DNA of 64,000 nt from Streptomyces ortus (GTDB lineage: Bacteria; Actinomycetota; Actinomycetes; Streptomycetales; Streptomycetaceae): positions 8,400,118 to 8,464,117 of the forward strand of contig NZ_JAIFZO010000002.1 in the NCBI RefSeq assembly GCF_026341275.1, in the 5' to 3' direction. How positions within the stretch are numbered: position 1 is the stretch's first letter; every line of letters starts with the position of its first letter. The position numbers and the translations under genes were made by a program. Positions 1-8,504 of the stretch are shown here, in pieces. The notes beneath the pieces are model-generated. The model was not told the origin of the DNA, made no database searches, and worked only from the letters and a program-made list of their open reading frames with translations.

Positions 1-194
1 TCCTGGATGGCGGCGCCGCCGTCGTCGGTGTCGAAGTCCTGGAGGTGGAAGTACAGGCCGCGGTAGGAGAAGAGCTGCCGCCGCCGGGTGCCCATCAGGT
101 GCGGCATCTCGGTGGTGTCGAACTCACCGAACAACCGGGCCACGTCGCCGCTGGAACCGGGTTCCATCCGGGCGACGATCAGGGTGCTGTGCAT
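1..194 (-). CDS. TcmI-family type II polyketide cyclase (N-terminal part, cut by window start)
   Basis: The gene reads leftward and runs off the window, so only the first 64 or so residues are visible. They begin MHSTLIVARMEPGS and contain the GTRRRQLFSYRGLYFHLQDF stretch that I recognise from the small TcmI/WhiE-ORFVII/SchA cyclases (about 110 residues when complete). These enzymes fold and cyclise nascent poly-beta-keto chains on an aromatic type II PKS. The start at 194 has a good Shine-Dalgarno (AAAGGAG) before it. It lies 70 bases downstream of the aromatic monooxygenase on the same strand, so both probably belong to a spore-pigment (whiE-like) or other aromatic polyketide locus that continues to the left. 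Confidence 0.88.
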   Translation of the reverse strand, partial: MHSTLIVARMEPGSSGDVARLFGEFDTTEMPHLMGTRRRQLFSYRGLYFHLQDFDTDDGGAAIQ

Positions 195-264
195 GAAGTG
201 CGTCTCCTTTGCCTGCGCTTCGGCCGGGGCACGGTGGCCCACCGCCAATTCCTCGGGTGGTGTC

Positions 265-1719
265 TCAGGCGGGGCCGAACCAGCGCTCCAGGACGGGCGC
301 GAGGTCCTCCGGGCGGGTCGCCGTCCACGCCACGTGGCCGTCCGGGCGGACCAGCAGGGCGGTCGTGCCGTCCAGCGGGCCGGGCTCGTGCGGCGCGGCG
401 GTGACGACGTCCACCCGGTCCGCCCAGGGCGCCGCCGCCTCGCGCAGCGGAGCGTCGTCCGCCAGGTCGAGCAGCACGCCTCGCGCGCAGTGCAGCAGCT
501 CCGTGGTGCTCGTCTTGGCGTCGCCGCCCACCAGTTCCACGTGCGGCAGCCGGCGGCCGAGCAGCGGGTGGTCGCCCGGACCGACGTCGTAGCGGATCTC
601 CAGACCGCTCACCATGCGGGCCAGGTGCAGGGTGACGTCCGGGTAGGCGGTCAGCTCGCGCAGTACGTCACGCAGCGGCTGCATCTCCGAGCCGCTCAGG
701 AACAGCAGCCCCTGGGCCCGGGTGTTCATCATCAGGCGCTCGCCGACCGGGTGGCGCTCCGCGTGGTAGGTGTCGAGCAGTGACTGCGGGGCGGTGCCGC
801 GCACCACCGCGGCGAGCTTCCAGCCGAGGTTCACCGAGTCCTGGAGGCTGGTGTTCATCCCCTGGCCGCCGGCCGGCAGATGGATGTGGGCGGAGTCGCC
901 TGCCAGCAGCACCCGGCCCCTGCGGTACTCGGTGACCTGCCGGGTGGCGTTCCCGAAGGAGCTGATCCAGACCGGCTCCCCGTGGGAGATGTCCTCGCCG
1001 GTGAGCCGCTGCCAGGCCGCCGCGACGTCGGTGTAGGGGACGCCCTCGGTGCGCTTCTTCGGCGGGGTGCCGCTCTCGCACACGATGAGGCGGGTGATGC
1101 CGCCGTCGAGGTGACCGACCATCACCATGCCGCCGGGCAGCGTCTCGCCGATCATGCGCTGCCGCAGGTCGAGGCCGCGCACGTCGGCCAGGTACATCTC
1201 CAGGGTGGCGGCGGTGCCGGGGAAGTCGAAGCCGGCCATCTTGCGGACGGTGCTGCGTCCGCCGTCACAGCCGACCAGGTAGGAGGCGCTCAGCGACAGC
1301 GTCCCGCCGGGACCGCGGACCTCCGCCTCGACGTGGTCCGCGTGTTCGGTGAACGAGACCAGCTCGTGCCCGCGCCTGAGGTCGGCGCCCAGCTCGACGG
1401 CCCACTCCTCCAGCACGCCCTCGGTGCGCGACTGGGGGATCGTCTTGTTGGGAAGGTGCGCGCCGTCGAGAACGGACAGGTCCAGCGGTACGCCGCCGAA
1501 GTGGCCCTGTGCGCTGGTCTCCAGGTCGCCGAAGCGGGGCAGCAGCCCTCGCTGGTCGAACACCTCCATGGTGCGTGTGGTGAAGCCCAGTCCGCGGGAC
1601 TCACCGGTGGACTCCGGAAGCCGTTCGAGCACCGTCACCCCGATGCCGGCCAGGCGCAGCTCACCCGCCAGCATGAGCCCTGCCGGACCGGCCCCTACAA
1701 CTATCACCTCGGTGTCCAT
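265..1719 (-). CDS. FAD-dependent aromatic polyketide hydroxylase (WhiE-ORFVIII type)
   Basis: The protein has 484 residues. The N-terminus carries the FAD dinucleotide fold (EVIVVGAGPAGLMLAGEL). Around residue 150 there is the DG motif (LVGCDGGRSTVRK), and around residue 280 the second FAD motif (GRVLLAGDSAHIHLPAGGQG). This is the class A flavoprotein hydroxylase layout of PheA/TcmG/WhiE-ORFVIII. It would use NAD(P)H and oxygen to hydroxylate an aromatic polyketide. I chose the start at 1719 because a strong site (GAGGAGGGG) precedes it; the frame stays open to 1818 but without such a site. It is followed on the same strand by the TcmI-type cyclase, which supports a late tailoring role in a type II PKS, most likely a spore pigment. 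Confidence 0.88.
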   Translation of the reverse strand: MDTEVIVVGAGPAGLMLAGELRLAGIGVTVLERLPESTGESRGLGFTTRTMEVFDQRGLLPRFGDLETSAQGHFGGVPLDLSVLDGAHLPNKTIPQSRTEGVLEEWAVELGADLRRGHELVSFTEHADHVEAEVRGPGGTLSLSASYLVGCDGGRSTVRKMAGFDFPGTAATLEMYLADVRGLDLRQRMIGETLPGGMVMVGHLDGGITRLIVCESGTPPKKRTEGVPYTDVAAAWQRLTGEDISHGEPVWISSFGNATRQVTEYRRGRVLLAGDSAHIHLPAGGQGMNTSLQDSVNLGWKLAAVVRGTAPQSLLDTYHAERHPVGERLMMNTRAQGLLFLSGSEMQPLRDVLRELTAYPDVTLHLARMVSGLEIRYDVGPGDHPLLGRRLPHVELVGGDAKTSTTELLHCARGVLLDLADDAPLREAAAPWADRVDVVTAAPHEPGPLDGTTALLVRPDGHVAWTATRPEDLAPVLERWFGPA

Positions 1720-2524
1720 GAACCCCTCCTCGACCGAACTGCTGGGTGCTGCCTTCGGCATCGTGAAACCGTGGATCGCCTCATCGCTGAAACTCGGGAG
1801 ACACCGGTCCGGACACACCGATTCCGCAGGCGAACCTGCGTCGATAAAGCGGGTGGAGAATGCCGGTCCGTTTCAGGGATCGCTGCGATGAGTGGTCCGT
1901 CGCAAAAGGGCGATCGGTTGTCTTTCCGTGGCCGTCGACGGGAATCCGCCAGGCGGTGCCCTTAGCTTTGTTGTTCGACGGAGGAAGGGTCAAGGGCCTT
2001 CTTCTAAGCCAGGATGAAGTTTTCGCTAGGCATGGCCGGGTGGTCGATATCGCCCGATGTGTCGTTCTGGTGACGAACATGGGCTTAGTGCCCTGATTGT
2101 CGGTCCGCGGCTGCCGGGTGTCGAGGTGGTCGCGGTCGTACGGCTCTCCGGCAGTCGACGCTCCGTCCCATGTGCAGGGCTTCGCCGGGAGCCTGTCCCA
2201 TGACGGACGCATATGGCCGACATCGGTCGGCGCGCCGGTTCGCATTTCGCCTGCCCGCCCTCTGTAATTGCCAGGTGAATCGGCATCCAAGGCGCCGATT
2301 GTGCGGTGCCGGAGTGATTGGCATTACGTGTCGCATTCGCCCCGTTGCCAATCAGGACGTTTCCGGCAGGTGACGGTCGGGTGAGGGTACGGTGCCCGAC
2401 ATTGCACTTTTCGGCAAAGCCCGCTGGTGCACGTTACGGCAGTGTAAAATTTCTCGGCGGCTCTGCTCTGCTGGGCTAAGGTCGGCCACGGTTGCTGAAA
2501 TTCGCATGGGTCTTTGGGGGGAAC
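1720..2524. other. Intergenic region, no gene seen
   Basis: About 800 bases between the leftward monooxygenase gene and the rightward protease gene, so it must hold two divergent promoters. It is less GC-rich than its surroundings and no frame shows coding bias. I see one inverted repeat, GATTGGC (2316-2322) and GCCAATC (2347-2353), with a 24-base spacer, some 170 bases before the protease gene. Its role is unknown. Confidence 0.6.
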
Positions 2525-3037
2525 ATGATGAATCGCAGGTTGCGGCGGCGATGCCGCAATCTCTTACGCGACCTCGAAGTCGGGTATCCGCTCGATGTGC
2601 ACGACTTATGTGCCCGCCTGAGCGTCCGCCGGAATCGCGAAATTCGGTTGATCCCGTATCCACTGGAGTCGCCAGGGCCCTTGGGCGTCTGCGTCGCGAC
2701 CGAGACGGCCGACGTGATTTTCTATCAGCAGGACACCACCCGTCCGCATCAGGACCACATCATTCTCCACGAGGTGGGCCACATTCTGGTCGGACATCTG
2801 GCGGTCCCCGCGGCCGGACCCCCCGGTGACGGACCCGGGGCCGGCGCGGAGCACGTGCGCATGCGGACGGTCTACGACTCCGAGCAGGAGCTGGAGGCCG
2901 AACTGATCGCCACGATCATCCTGGAGCGGTCCGCCATGCACGGCGCCTGCCGGGGCATGGACAGCACCGCCGTGGCGGAGGACCCCGTGCTGGAACGCAT
3001 GGGGCAGGCCCTCAGGAGCCGGACCTCCTGGCTGTGA
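2525..3037 (+). CDS. ImmA/IrrE-like metallopeptidase-domain protein with two TTA codons
   Basis: The protein has 170 residues with the zinc-peptidase signature HEVGH (HExxH) near residue 82 and a downstream acidic helix (EQELEAELIATIILE) that would supply the third ligand. This is the ImmA/IrrE layout: a small protease that typically cleaves or antagonises an XRE repressor. The start at 2525 follows GGGGGGAA; the neighbouring ATG at 2528 is an alternative. The gene lies 23 bases before a seven-helix membrane protein and near an XRE regulator, a trio often seen in Streptomyces. Leucine codons 14 (2564-2566) and 28 (2606-2608) are TTA, so translation should depend on the bldA tRNA and be timed to development. 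The target protein is inferred, not shown. Confidence 0.8.
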   Translation: MMNRRLRRRCRNLLRDLEVGYPLDVHDLCARLSVRRNREIRLIPYPLESPGPLGVCVATETADVIFYQQDTTRPHQDHIILHEVGHILVGHLAVPAAGPPGDGPGAGAEHVRMRTVYDSEQELEAELIATIILERSAMHGACRGMDSTAVAEDPVLERMGQALRSRTSWL

Positions 3038-3060
3038 CCACACGTGCTACGGGGTGAGCA

Positions 3061-4293
3061 GTGCACATCAAGATCTTCATCTGCACCTACATCGACGTCA
3101 TGGTCTGTCTGTGCGCGGCGATCCGGATGATCCACGTCCGGCGGGCCCCCGGCGACCTGCCGCTCAAGGCCATCGCCAGATGCACCGTCTGCATCGCGCT
3201 GGCGCTGGTGCTCTTCCATCCCAACGTCTACGCCTGGTTGCTGACCGCGACCAGGGGTGTCAACGTGCTGGTGACGAGCGTGGTCTGCATGACCGCGGCC
3301 TTCTGGCTCCTGAGGTTCTTCCACCTCTCGGCCGCGGGACCCGAGGAGGACCGCTCCCAGACGGCCTCGGTGCTGTGCCTGCTGCTGTTCGCGTCGGCGG
3401 CCACCGCGGTGTGGGCGGCCTCACCGGAGGCGCTGCGCGCAGCGCCCCCCGAGTGGCTGAACCGCAACGACGGCAGCGCGGCCGCGTTCGTCCTGGTCGT
3501 GTCCGGCTACGTCGGGGGTGTCGCCGCCATGGTGATGCGCTGGTCCCTGGTGTACTCCGTGGTCACCATCCGCCGAAACCTGCGCATGGCGCTGCGCATC
3601 CTCTCGGTCGCGCTGGTCGCCGAGTTGTGCGCCTGTGTCTTCAAAGTCCTCTCCCTGGCGGCCCAGTTCGCGTTCGGCGTGGACTCGGAGGTACTGAACG
3701 GCGTCTGGTACGTGACCACCCTGTTCGGCGTCTGGACGCTGGTCGCCGGGGTGACCCACCCGGTCACGGTCGAGGTCGCCGGCCGTATCGCGTCCGTGTT
3801 CGCGCGGCGTGCCGTGTTCCGTGAACTCGGCCCGCTCTGGCGCGCCCTGCACGACGCCTTCCCCGAACTGGCCCTGCCGCGCGGCTCCGAGTGGTGGTGG
3901 ACCCGCGTTTCCTGCGTCCGGCCCTGGCGGGCCCGCGCCTACTACCGGCGGGTCATCGAGATCCGGGACGGCCTGGTGCGCCTCACGCCCTACTGCGCCC
4001 TGGGCGTCGAGCGCGCCGCGCGGGCCGCGGGGGAGGCGAAGGGCCTGACGGGCCGCGAGCTCGACCTGCACGCGGGGGCCGCGGTGGTGGCCGCCGCGCT
4101 GGTCCGCAGAGCCCGGGAGGCGCCGGTCGACGAGCGGTGTGCCGTCCCGGACGGCGGCGGCCACGACCTGGATTCGGACGCGCGCTGGCTGGTGGGCCTG
4201 TCCAGGGCGTTGACAACGATCGAGGCTTCCGGCAATGTCCCCGCGGACCGAACGGACCCGTATGCCGAGCCGGCCGGGTCCGTACGGGACTGA
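3061..4293 (+). CDS. MAB_1171c-type integral membrane protein
   Basis: The protein has 410 residues. The first 240 or so hold about seven hydrophobic segments. They are followed by a soluble C-terminal half with an RAYYRRVIEIRDGLVRLTPY stretch that I associate with the MAB_1171c family of putative transporters. It starts with GTG, 23 bases after the ImmA/IrrE gene, so the two are probably cotranscribed. In actinomycetes such proteins recur beside an XRE regulator and an ImmA-like protease; a sensory or signalling role is plausible, but the substrate or ligand is unknown. The C-terminus is rich in Ala and Arg and less conserved in appearance. Confidence 0.75.
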   Translation: MHIKIFICTYIDVMVCLCAAIRMIHVRRAPGDLPLKAIARCTVCIALALVLFHPNVYAWLLTATRGVNVLVTSVVCMTAAFWLLRFFHLSAAGPEEDRSQTASVLCLLLFASAATAVWAASPEALRAAPPEWLNRNDGSAAAFVLVVSGYVGGVAAMVMRWSLVYSVVTIRRNLRMALRILSVALVAELCACVFKVLSLAAQFAFGVDSEVLNGVWYVTTLFGVWTLVAGVTHPVTVEVAGRIASVFARRAVFRELGPLWRALHDAFPELALPRGSEWWWTRVSCVRPWRARAYYRRVIEIRDGLVRLTPYCALGVERAARAAGEAKGLTGRELDLHAGAAVVAAALVRRAREAPVDERCAVPDGGGHDLDSDARWLVGLSRALTTIEASGNVPADRTDPYAEPAGSVRD

Positions 4294-4502
4294 CACCGCG
4301 CGCCGGGCGATGCGGCGGCGGGCGGGGGCGCCCACCGCGGTCCCCGCTCTTCGCTCGCGTTACCGCGCCATGACCCCGCGCGCCGTACACGCCGGGGCCG
4401 GGCGGCGTCCGCAACGGAGCGGGAAGCCGGTGTCTGCCCTGGAGTTTCTCCTGTAAAGTCTGTGGGCGCATGACTTCGACCACGCACGGAAGGGAGCGTC
4501 CG

Positions 4503-4991
4503 GTGGTGGGTGGCGAGAGCGGGGCCGTGAACCGGTATCAGCCCGCCGGGGACTTCACCCAGTGCCTGAACGATCTCTTTGCGTCCGTGACGTACCAGAG
4601 TGACGACGGCCGTACGCGGTCGTACTCCACGCCGTACGTGGCCCGGAAGATCACCGAGGATCCCTCCCACGAGACGACGGTCTCCCGCGTCTACCTGGCC
4701 GGGCTGCGCTCCGGGCGCAACACCAACCCGACCATCGCGGTGGTCAAGGCCGTCGCCAAGTTCTTCGACGAGCGCCGCGCGCCGGACATGCCGCCCATCA
4801 CGGCCGCCTACCTGCTCGGTGTCGAAGAGGTCGAAGAAGTCGAAGAGCTGGAGCGGAAGCTCACCGACCGTCAGGTGCGCACCATCGCGATGCGGGCCGG
4901 CGAGATGACCCCCGCGATGCGCCGTCAGCTTCTGCGGATGCTCGACGCGCTCGACGAGCAGGCTCTCCCCGCCGCGGCGGACCGGGACTGA
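4503..4991 (+). CDS. XRE-family helix-turn-helix regulator
   Basis: The protein has 162 residues from the GTG at 4503, which has AGGGAG seven bases upstream. An in-frame ATG at 4470 lacks such a site. The sequence TVSRVYLAGLRSGRNTNPT is the typical recognition region of single-domain Streptomyces XRE regulators, followed by KAVAKFFD. Residues about 108-120 are a short Glu/Val repeat (VEEVEEVEEL) leading into a helix that could mediate dimerisation. It closes the ImmA-protease/membrane-protein/XRE group and is the likely partner cleaved or released by the protease. It may control the biosynthetic genes that begin 320 bases downstream. Confidence 0.78.
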   Translation: MVGGESGAVNRYQPAGDFTQCLNDLFASVTYQSDDGRTRSYSTPYVARKITEDPSHETTVSRVYLAGLRSGRNTNPTIAVVKAVAKFFDERRAPDMPPITAAYLLGVEEVEEVEELERKLTDRQVRTIAMRAGEMTPAMRRQLLRMLDALDEQALPAAADRD

Positions 4992-5313
4992 CGCCTGCCG
5001 CGTCCCACCGCGGGCAACGGCGAACGGTCGCCGCGAACAAGAACTATCGCGAACCGGCCACCCACCACCGGCTATCAGCCGCTCCTGTGCTGCCAGTTGC
5101 CGATCTCTGCCGTCAACACCCCATATGTGCCGCCCTGTTGTCCGGCACGTGGGCGCCGTGTGTGGCCTTCGCGGCCGTAGGTAAAGTATAGTTTACGCGC
5201 AGGCCGGGCGTTGAATGCCGTGCGCCTTCCTGAACCACAGCCTCACACACCGCTACCACCGGAGCCGTCCTGTCCTGACCGGACGGCGGATTGGGCATGG
5301 GTCACTGAGCACC
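4992..5313. other. Intergenic region before fabI
   Basis: 322 bases between the XRE gene and fabI. Apart from the AT-rich palindrome at 5181-5196 I see no coding signal. The region should carry the promoter of the biosynthetic genes that follow. Confidence 0.55.
5181..5196. promoter_or_regulatory. AT-rich palindrome, probable operator of fabI
   Basis: GTAAAGTATAGTTTAC is a 16-base palindrome apart from one mismatched pair (G/G at positions 6 and 11). It is strikingly AT-rich in a GC-rich genome and lies 118 bases before the fabI start. Sites like this are bound by TetR/MarR-type dimers or overlap a -10 element. The binding protein cannot be named from sequence. Confidence 0.5.
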
Positions 5314-6093
5314 ATGAGTGGAATCCTCGCAGGCAAGCGCATCCTGGTCACCGGCGTCCTGACCGACTTCTCCATCGCCTTCCATGTGGCGCGCCTCGCC
5401 CAGGAGGAGGGCGCCGAAGTCGTCGTGACCGGCTTCGGGCACCTCCCGGTCGTCCAACGGGCGGCCAACCGGCTGCCGAAGCCGGCCCCCGTCATCGAGC
5501 TGGACGTCCAGAACCAGCGGCACCTGGACGACCTCCCCGCCCGCGTCGCCGAGCACCTCGGTGAAGGCGTCGGCCTCGACGGGGTCGTCCACTCCATCGG
5601 CTTCGCCCCGCAGGACGCCCTCGGCGGCAACTTCCTCAACACGCCCTGGTCGTCGGTCGCCACGGCCGTCGAGATCTCGGCGTTCTCCCTGAAGTCCCTC
5701 ACGACGGCCGTGCTGCCCCTCATGGAGCGGCGCGGCGGATCCGTCGTCGGCATGAGCCTCGACTCGCAGGTCACCTGGCCGATGTACGACTGGATGGGCG
5801 TCGCCAAGGCCGCCCTCGAATCGGCGTCGCGCTACCTCGCCCGTGAACTGGCCGACAAGGACATCCGCGTCAACCTCGTCTCCGCCGGCCCCATCAAGAC
5901 GGTGGCCGCGCGCTCCATCCCCGGCTTCGCCCAACTCGTCAAGGTGTGGGACGAGCGCTCCCCGATGGAGTGGGACATCAACGACCCCGAGCCCGCGGCC
6001 CGGGGCGTGGTCGGCCTGCTGTCCGACTGGTTCCCGAAGACCACCGGCGAGGTCCTCCACGTCGACGGAGGACTGCACGCCATCGGCGGATAG
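5314..6093 (+). CDS. fabI: Enoyl-ACP reductase FabI/InhA type, probable second copy
   Basis: The protein has 259 residues. From memory it aligns with M. tuberculosis InhA without gaps through the catalytic region. The NADH site is GVLTDFSIAFH at residues 14-24, VVHSIGF covers 91-97, and the catalytic Tyr158 and Lys165 lie in YDWMGVAKAALES. It reduces the enoyl-ACP double bond in fatty-acid elongation. Pocket position 149, Phe in InhA and in the S. coelicolor enzyme as I recall it, is Leu here, and position 19 is Phe. The gene stands without the usual fabG partner and is followed by a drug-type exporter. That context suits either a pathway-specific reductase or a self-resistance copy. The start at 5314 is where family alignment begins; an upstream in-frame ATG at 5215 has no family support. 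Confidence 0.85.
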   Translation: MSGILAGKRILVTGVLTDFSIAFHVARLAQEEGAEVVVTGFGHLPVVQRAANRLPKPAPVIELDVQNQRHLDDLPARVAEHLGEGVGLDGVVHSIGFAPQDALGGNFLNTPWSSVATAVEISAFSLKSLTTAVLPLMERRGGSVVGMSLDSQVTWPMYDWMGVAKAALESASRYLARELADKDIRVNLVSAGPIKTVAARSIPGFAQLVKVWDERSPMEWDINDPEPAARGVVGLLSDWFPKTTGEVLHVDGGLHAIGG

Positions 6094-6157
6094 CACCGCC
6101 GAGGCGCGCCGGCCGGACCACGGTCACCGCTCACCCACTGCACTCCAGAGGAGCGTC

Positions 6158-7585
6158 ATGCAAGAGGGACCGGCAGCCCGTCGCGACACCGCGACATGGG
6201 CGTTGATCATCGCGAGTGCGGCGGGCTTCATGGCCGCACTCGACAACCTTGTCGTCACCACCGCCCTGCCCTCGATCCGTGCGGACCTGGGCGGCGGACT
6301 CGGCGATCTGGAGTGGACGGTGAGTGCCTACACGCTCACCTTCGCCGTGCTCCTGATGCTGGGCGCGGCCCTCGGTGACCGGTTCGGGCGCCGACTGCTC
6401 TTCGCCGTCGGCCTCGGCATCTTCACCGTCGCCTCCGCCGGTGCGGCGCTGGCTCCCGGTATGGAGGCACTCATCGCGGCGCGGGCCGTGCAGGGCCTCG
6501 GCGCGGCGATCATGATGCCGCTCACGCTCACCCTGCTGTCCGCCGCCGTCGCGCCGGAGCGGCGGGGATTCGCCTTCGGCGTGTGGGGCGCGGTCAACGG
6601 CCTCGCCGTGGCGGCCGGCCCGCTGATCGGCGGCACCCTCACCGAACACATCTCCTGGCAGTGGATCTTCTGGATCAACGTCCCGCTGGGAGCCGTACTC
6701 CTTCCGCTGGCCGTACTGCGGCTGAACGAGAGCCGCGGACCCTACCCACGGCTCGACCTGCTCGGCACCGCCTTCGTCAGCCTCGGCATGTTCGGCATCG
6801 TCTACGCCCTCATCCGCGGCAACAGCGACGGCTGGTCCAGCGCCGCCGTCCTGGCCGGGCTGATCGGCGGCACGGCCCTGATCGCCGTGTTCATCGCCTA
6901 CGAGAGGCGGACGGCGAACCCGATGCTGCCGATGCGCCTCTTCCGCAGCCGCGCCTTCAGTGCCGTGAACGCCGCGAGCCTGTTCATGTTCGTGGGCATG
7001 TTCGGGTCCATCTTCCTGCTCAGCCAGTTCCTCCAGGACGTCGGCGGCTACTCGCCGATGGAGGCCGGGGTGCGGATGCTGCCGTGGACCGCCATGCCGA
7101 TGATCGCCGCGCCGATCGCCGGCGCTCTCTCCGACCGCTTCGGCGGACAACCCGTCGTGGTCACGGGACTGGTGTTCCAGGCCACCGGCGTCGCACTCCT
7201 CGCCCTGGTCGTCTCCACCGACGTGTCGTACCCGCAACTCGTACCGTCCCTCGTGATCAGCGGCCTCGGCATGGGCTTCTTCTTCGCCCCGACGGCCAAC
7301 CTCGTCATGAGCAGCGTCCGCCCCGAGGAACAGGGCATCGCCTCCGGCGCCAACAACGCGCTGCGCGAGGTCGGTGGAGCACTGGGCGTCGCCACGATGT
7401 CGGCCGTCTTCTCCGCCCAGGGCGGCTATCTCTCCGCCCAGCAGTTCGTGGACGGACTCACCCCCGCGCTGTGGGTCGGCACCCTGGCCGTCCTGCTCGC
7501 CGCCGTGGCAGCCGCGCTGGTACCCCGTCAGACGGGACGCATCCGCGAGAAGGGCGCCGAGCGCCCGGACCCCGTCACGGCCTGA
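6158..7585 (+). CDS. MFS drug exporter, EmrB/QacA (DHA2) family
   Basis: The protein has 475 residues and about 14 hydrophobic segments. The first helix carries the DHA2 motif (FMAALDNLVVTTALPSI), and motif A appears as GDRFGRR and again as ALSDRFGG. It is a proton-driven exporter of the cytoplasmic membrane, typical of antibiotic clusters. AGAGGAG precedes the ATG at 6158. It sits 64 bases after fabI in the same direction, so it probably exports the product of this cluster or gives resistance. The substrate cannot be deduced. Confidence 0.88.
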   Translation: MQEGPAARRDTATWALIIASAAGFMAALDNLVVTTALPSIRADLGGGLGDLEWTVSAYTLTFAVLLMLGAALGDRFGRRLLFAVGLGIFTVASAGAALAPGMEALIAARAVQGLGAAIMMPLTLTLLSAAVAPERRGFAFGVWGAVNGLAVAAGPLIGGTLTEHISWQWIFWINVPLGAVLLPLAVLRLNESRGPYPRLDLLGTAFVSLGMFGIVYALIRGNSDGWSSAAVLAGLIGGTALIAVFIAYERRTANPMLPMRLFRSRAFSAVNAASLFMFVGMFGSIFLLSQFLQDVGGYSPMEAGVRMLPWTAMPMIAAPIAGALSDRFGGQPVVVTGLVFQATGVALLALVVSTDVSYPQLVPSLVISGLGMGFFFAPTANLVMSSVRPEEQGIASGANNALREVGGALGVATMSAVFSAQGGYLSAQQFVDGLTPALWVGTLAVLLAAVAAALVPRQTGRIREKGAERPDPVTA

Positions 7586-7738
7586 CGGCCCCCTCGTTCT
7601 CTCCCGCCCCCGGAGACCCCGGTGCCCCCTGCGAACCCCCAGGGATTCCCGCCGACACGTCCGGGGCGGGGTGCCCGACGGAGCCGGTGGCACCCCCGTA
7701 CGCCGGCTTCCACTTCCGACAGTGCAGAGGAGCGCAAT

Positions 7739-8266
7739 ATGGCCATTCACGGCAACGCGGTGCAGTTCAGGCCCGACGTGGGTACGTACGTCATCGACCC
7801 CGCGCAGTCGTCCGTCCGCTTCCGTATCCGCAACTTCTTCGGACTGGTCGTCGTCCGCGGCACCTTCGCCGTCGCGCGGGGCGAAGTCGTGGTGGCCGAC
7901 CCCGTGGAGTCCTCGACCGTCGAGGCGGTCATCTCCGCGGCGAGCATAGACACCGGCAACGACAAGCGGGACACCCATGTCCGCGAGGCCGGGTTCCTCG
8001 ATGTCGCCACCCACGCCGAGATGCACTTCCGCGGCGAGCGCGTGGAGGCCGGTGACGAGGCCCATCTGCTGCACGGGCGCCTCACGGTGCGCGGGATCGG
8101 CAAACCGGCCGCCCTGACGCTCGACACCGTCTCGGGCGACGAACGGCGACTGGTGGTCCACGCGGTCACCACCGTCGACCGGTACGCCTTCGGTGTCACC
8201 AAGGGGAAGGGCTCCATGGGCCGCCACCTCACCCTGGACATCGACGTGGTCGCCGAGCGCCGCTGA
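7739..8266 (+). CDS. YceI-family lipid-binding-like protein
   Basis: The protein has 175 residues with the YceI signature: YVIDPAQSSVRFRIRN near the start, DVATHAEMHFRG in the middle and a FGVTKGKGSMGRH stretch near the end. YceI proteins form a lipocalin-like barrel that binds polyisoprenoid or amphiphilic lipids. No signal peptide is visible, so this copy is cytoplasmic. AGAGGAG precedes the ATG at 7739. It follows the exporter by 153 bases. It could bind a hydrophobic intermediate of the cluster; that is inference. Confidence 0.83.
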   Translation: MAIHGNAVQFRPDVGTYVIDPAQSSVRFRIRNFFGLVVVRGTFAVARGEVVVADPVESSTVEAVISAASIDTGNDKRDTHVREAGFLDVATHAEMHFRGERVEAGDEAHLLHGRLTVRGIGKPAALTLDTVSGDERRLVVHAVTTVDRYAFGVTKGKGSMGRHLTLDIDVVAERR

Positions 8267-8504
8267 CCGCGGCGAGCCCGCTCGTCGACCCCGTCGGCCG
8301 ACGACTTCGCGGAATCTTAGAAAAAAGTTCCTTGCCCCTCGGATTCCCGGACTGTGAAACTGAAGCCAGAATTCCCGGGCAATAGCAGCGGCGAATTTCG
8401 GTCCTCACGCCGCGCGACCGAGGGGCCCCGACGGGACCCGATGGGAATCCAACGAAACCAGCGAAACCAACGAAAATGACGTAGTCAAGGAAAGGGAAAG
8501 GTTC

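Noticed and set aside
6131..8227. Long minus-strand open frame (about 700 codons) across the exporter and YceI genes
   Set aside because: It is antisense to two well-supported genes, has no family motifs and shows the biased composition expected of a GC-rich shadow frame.
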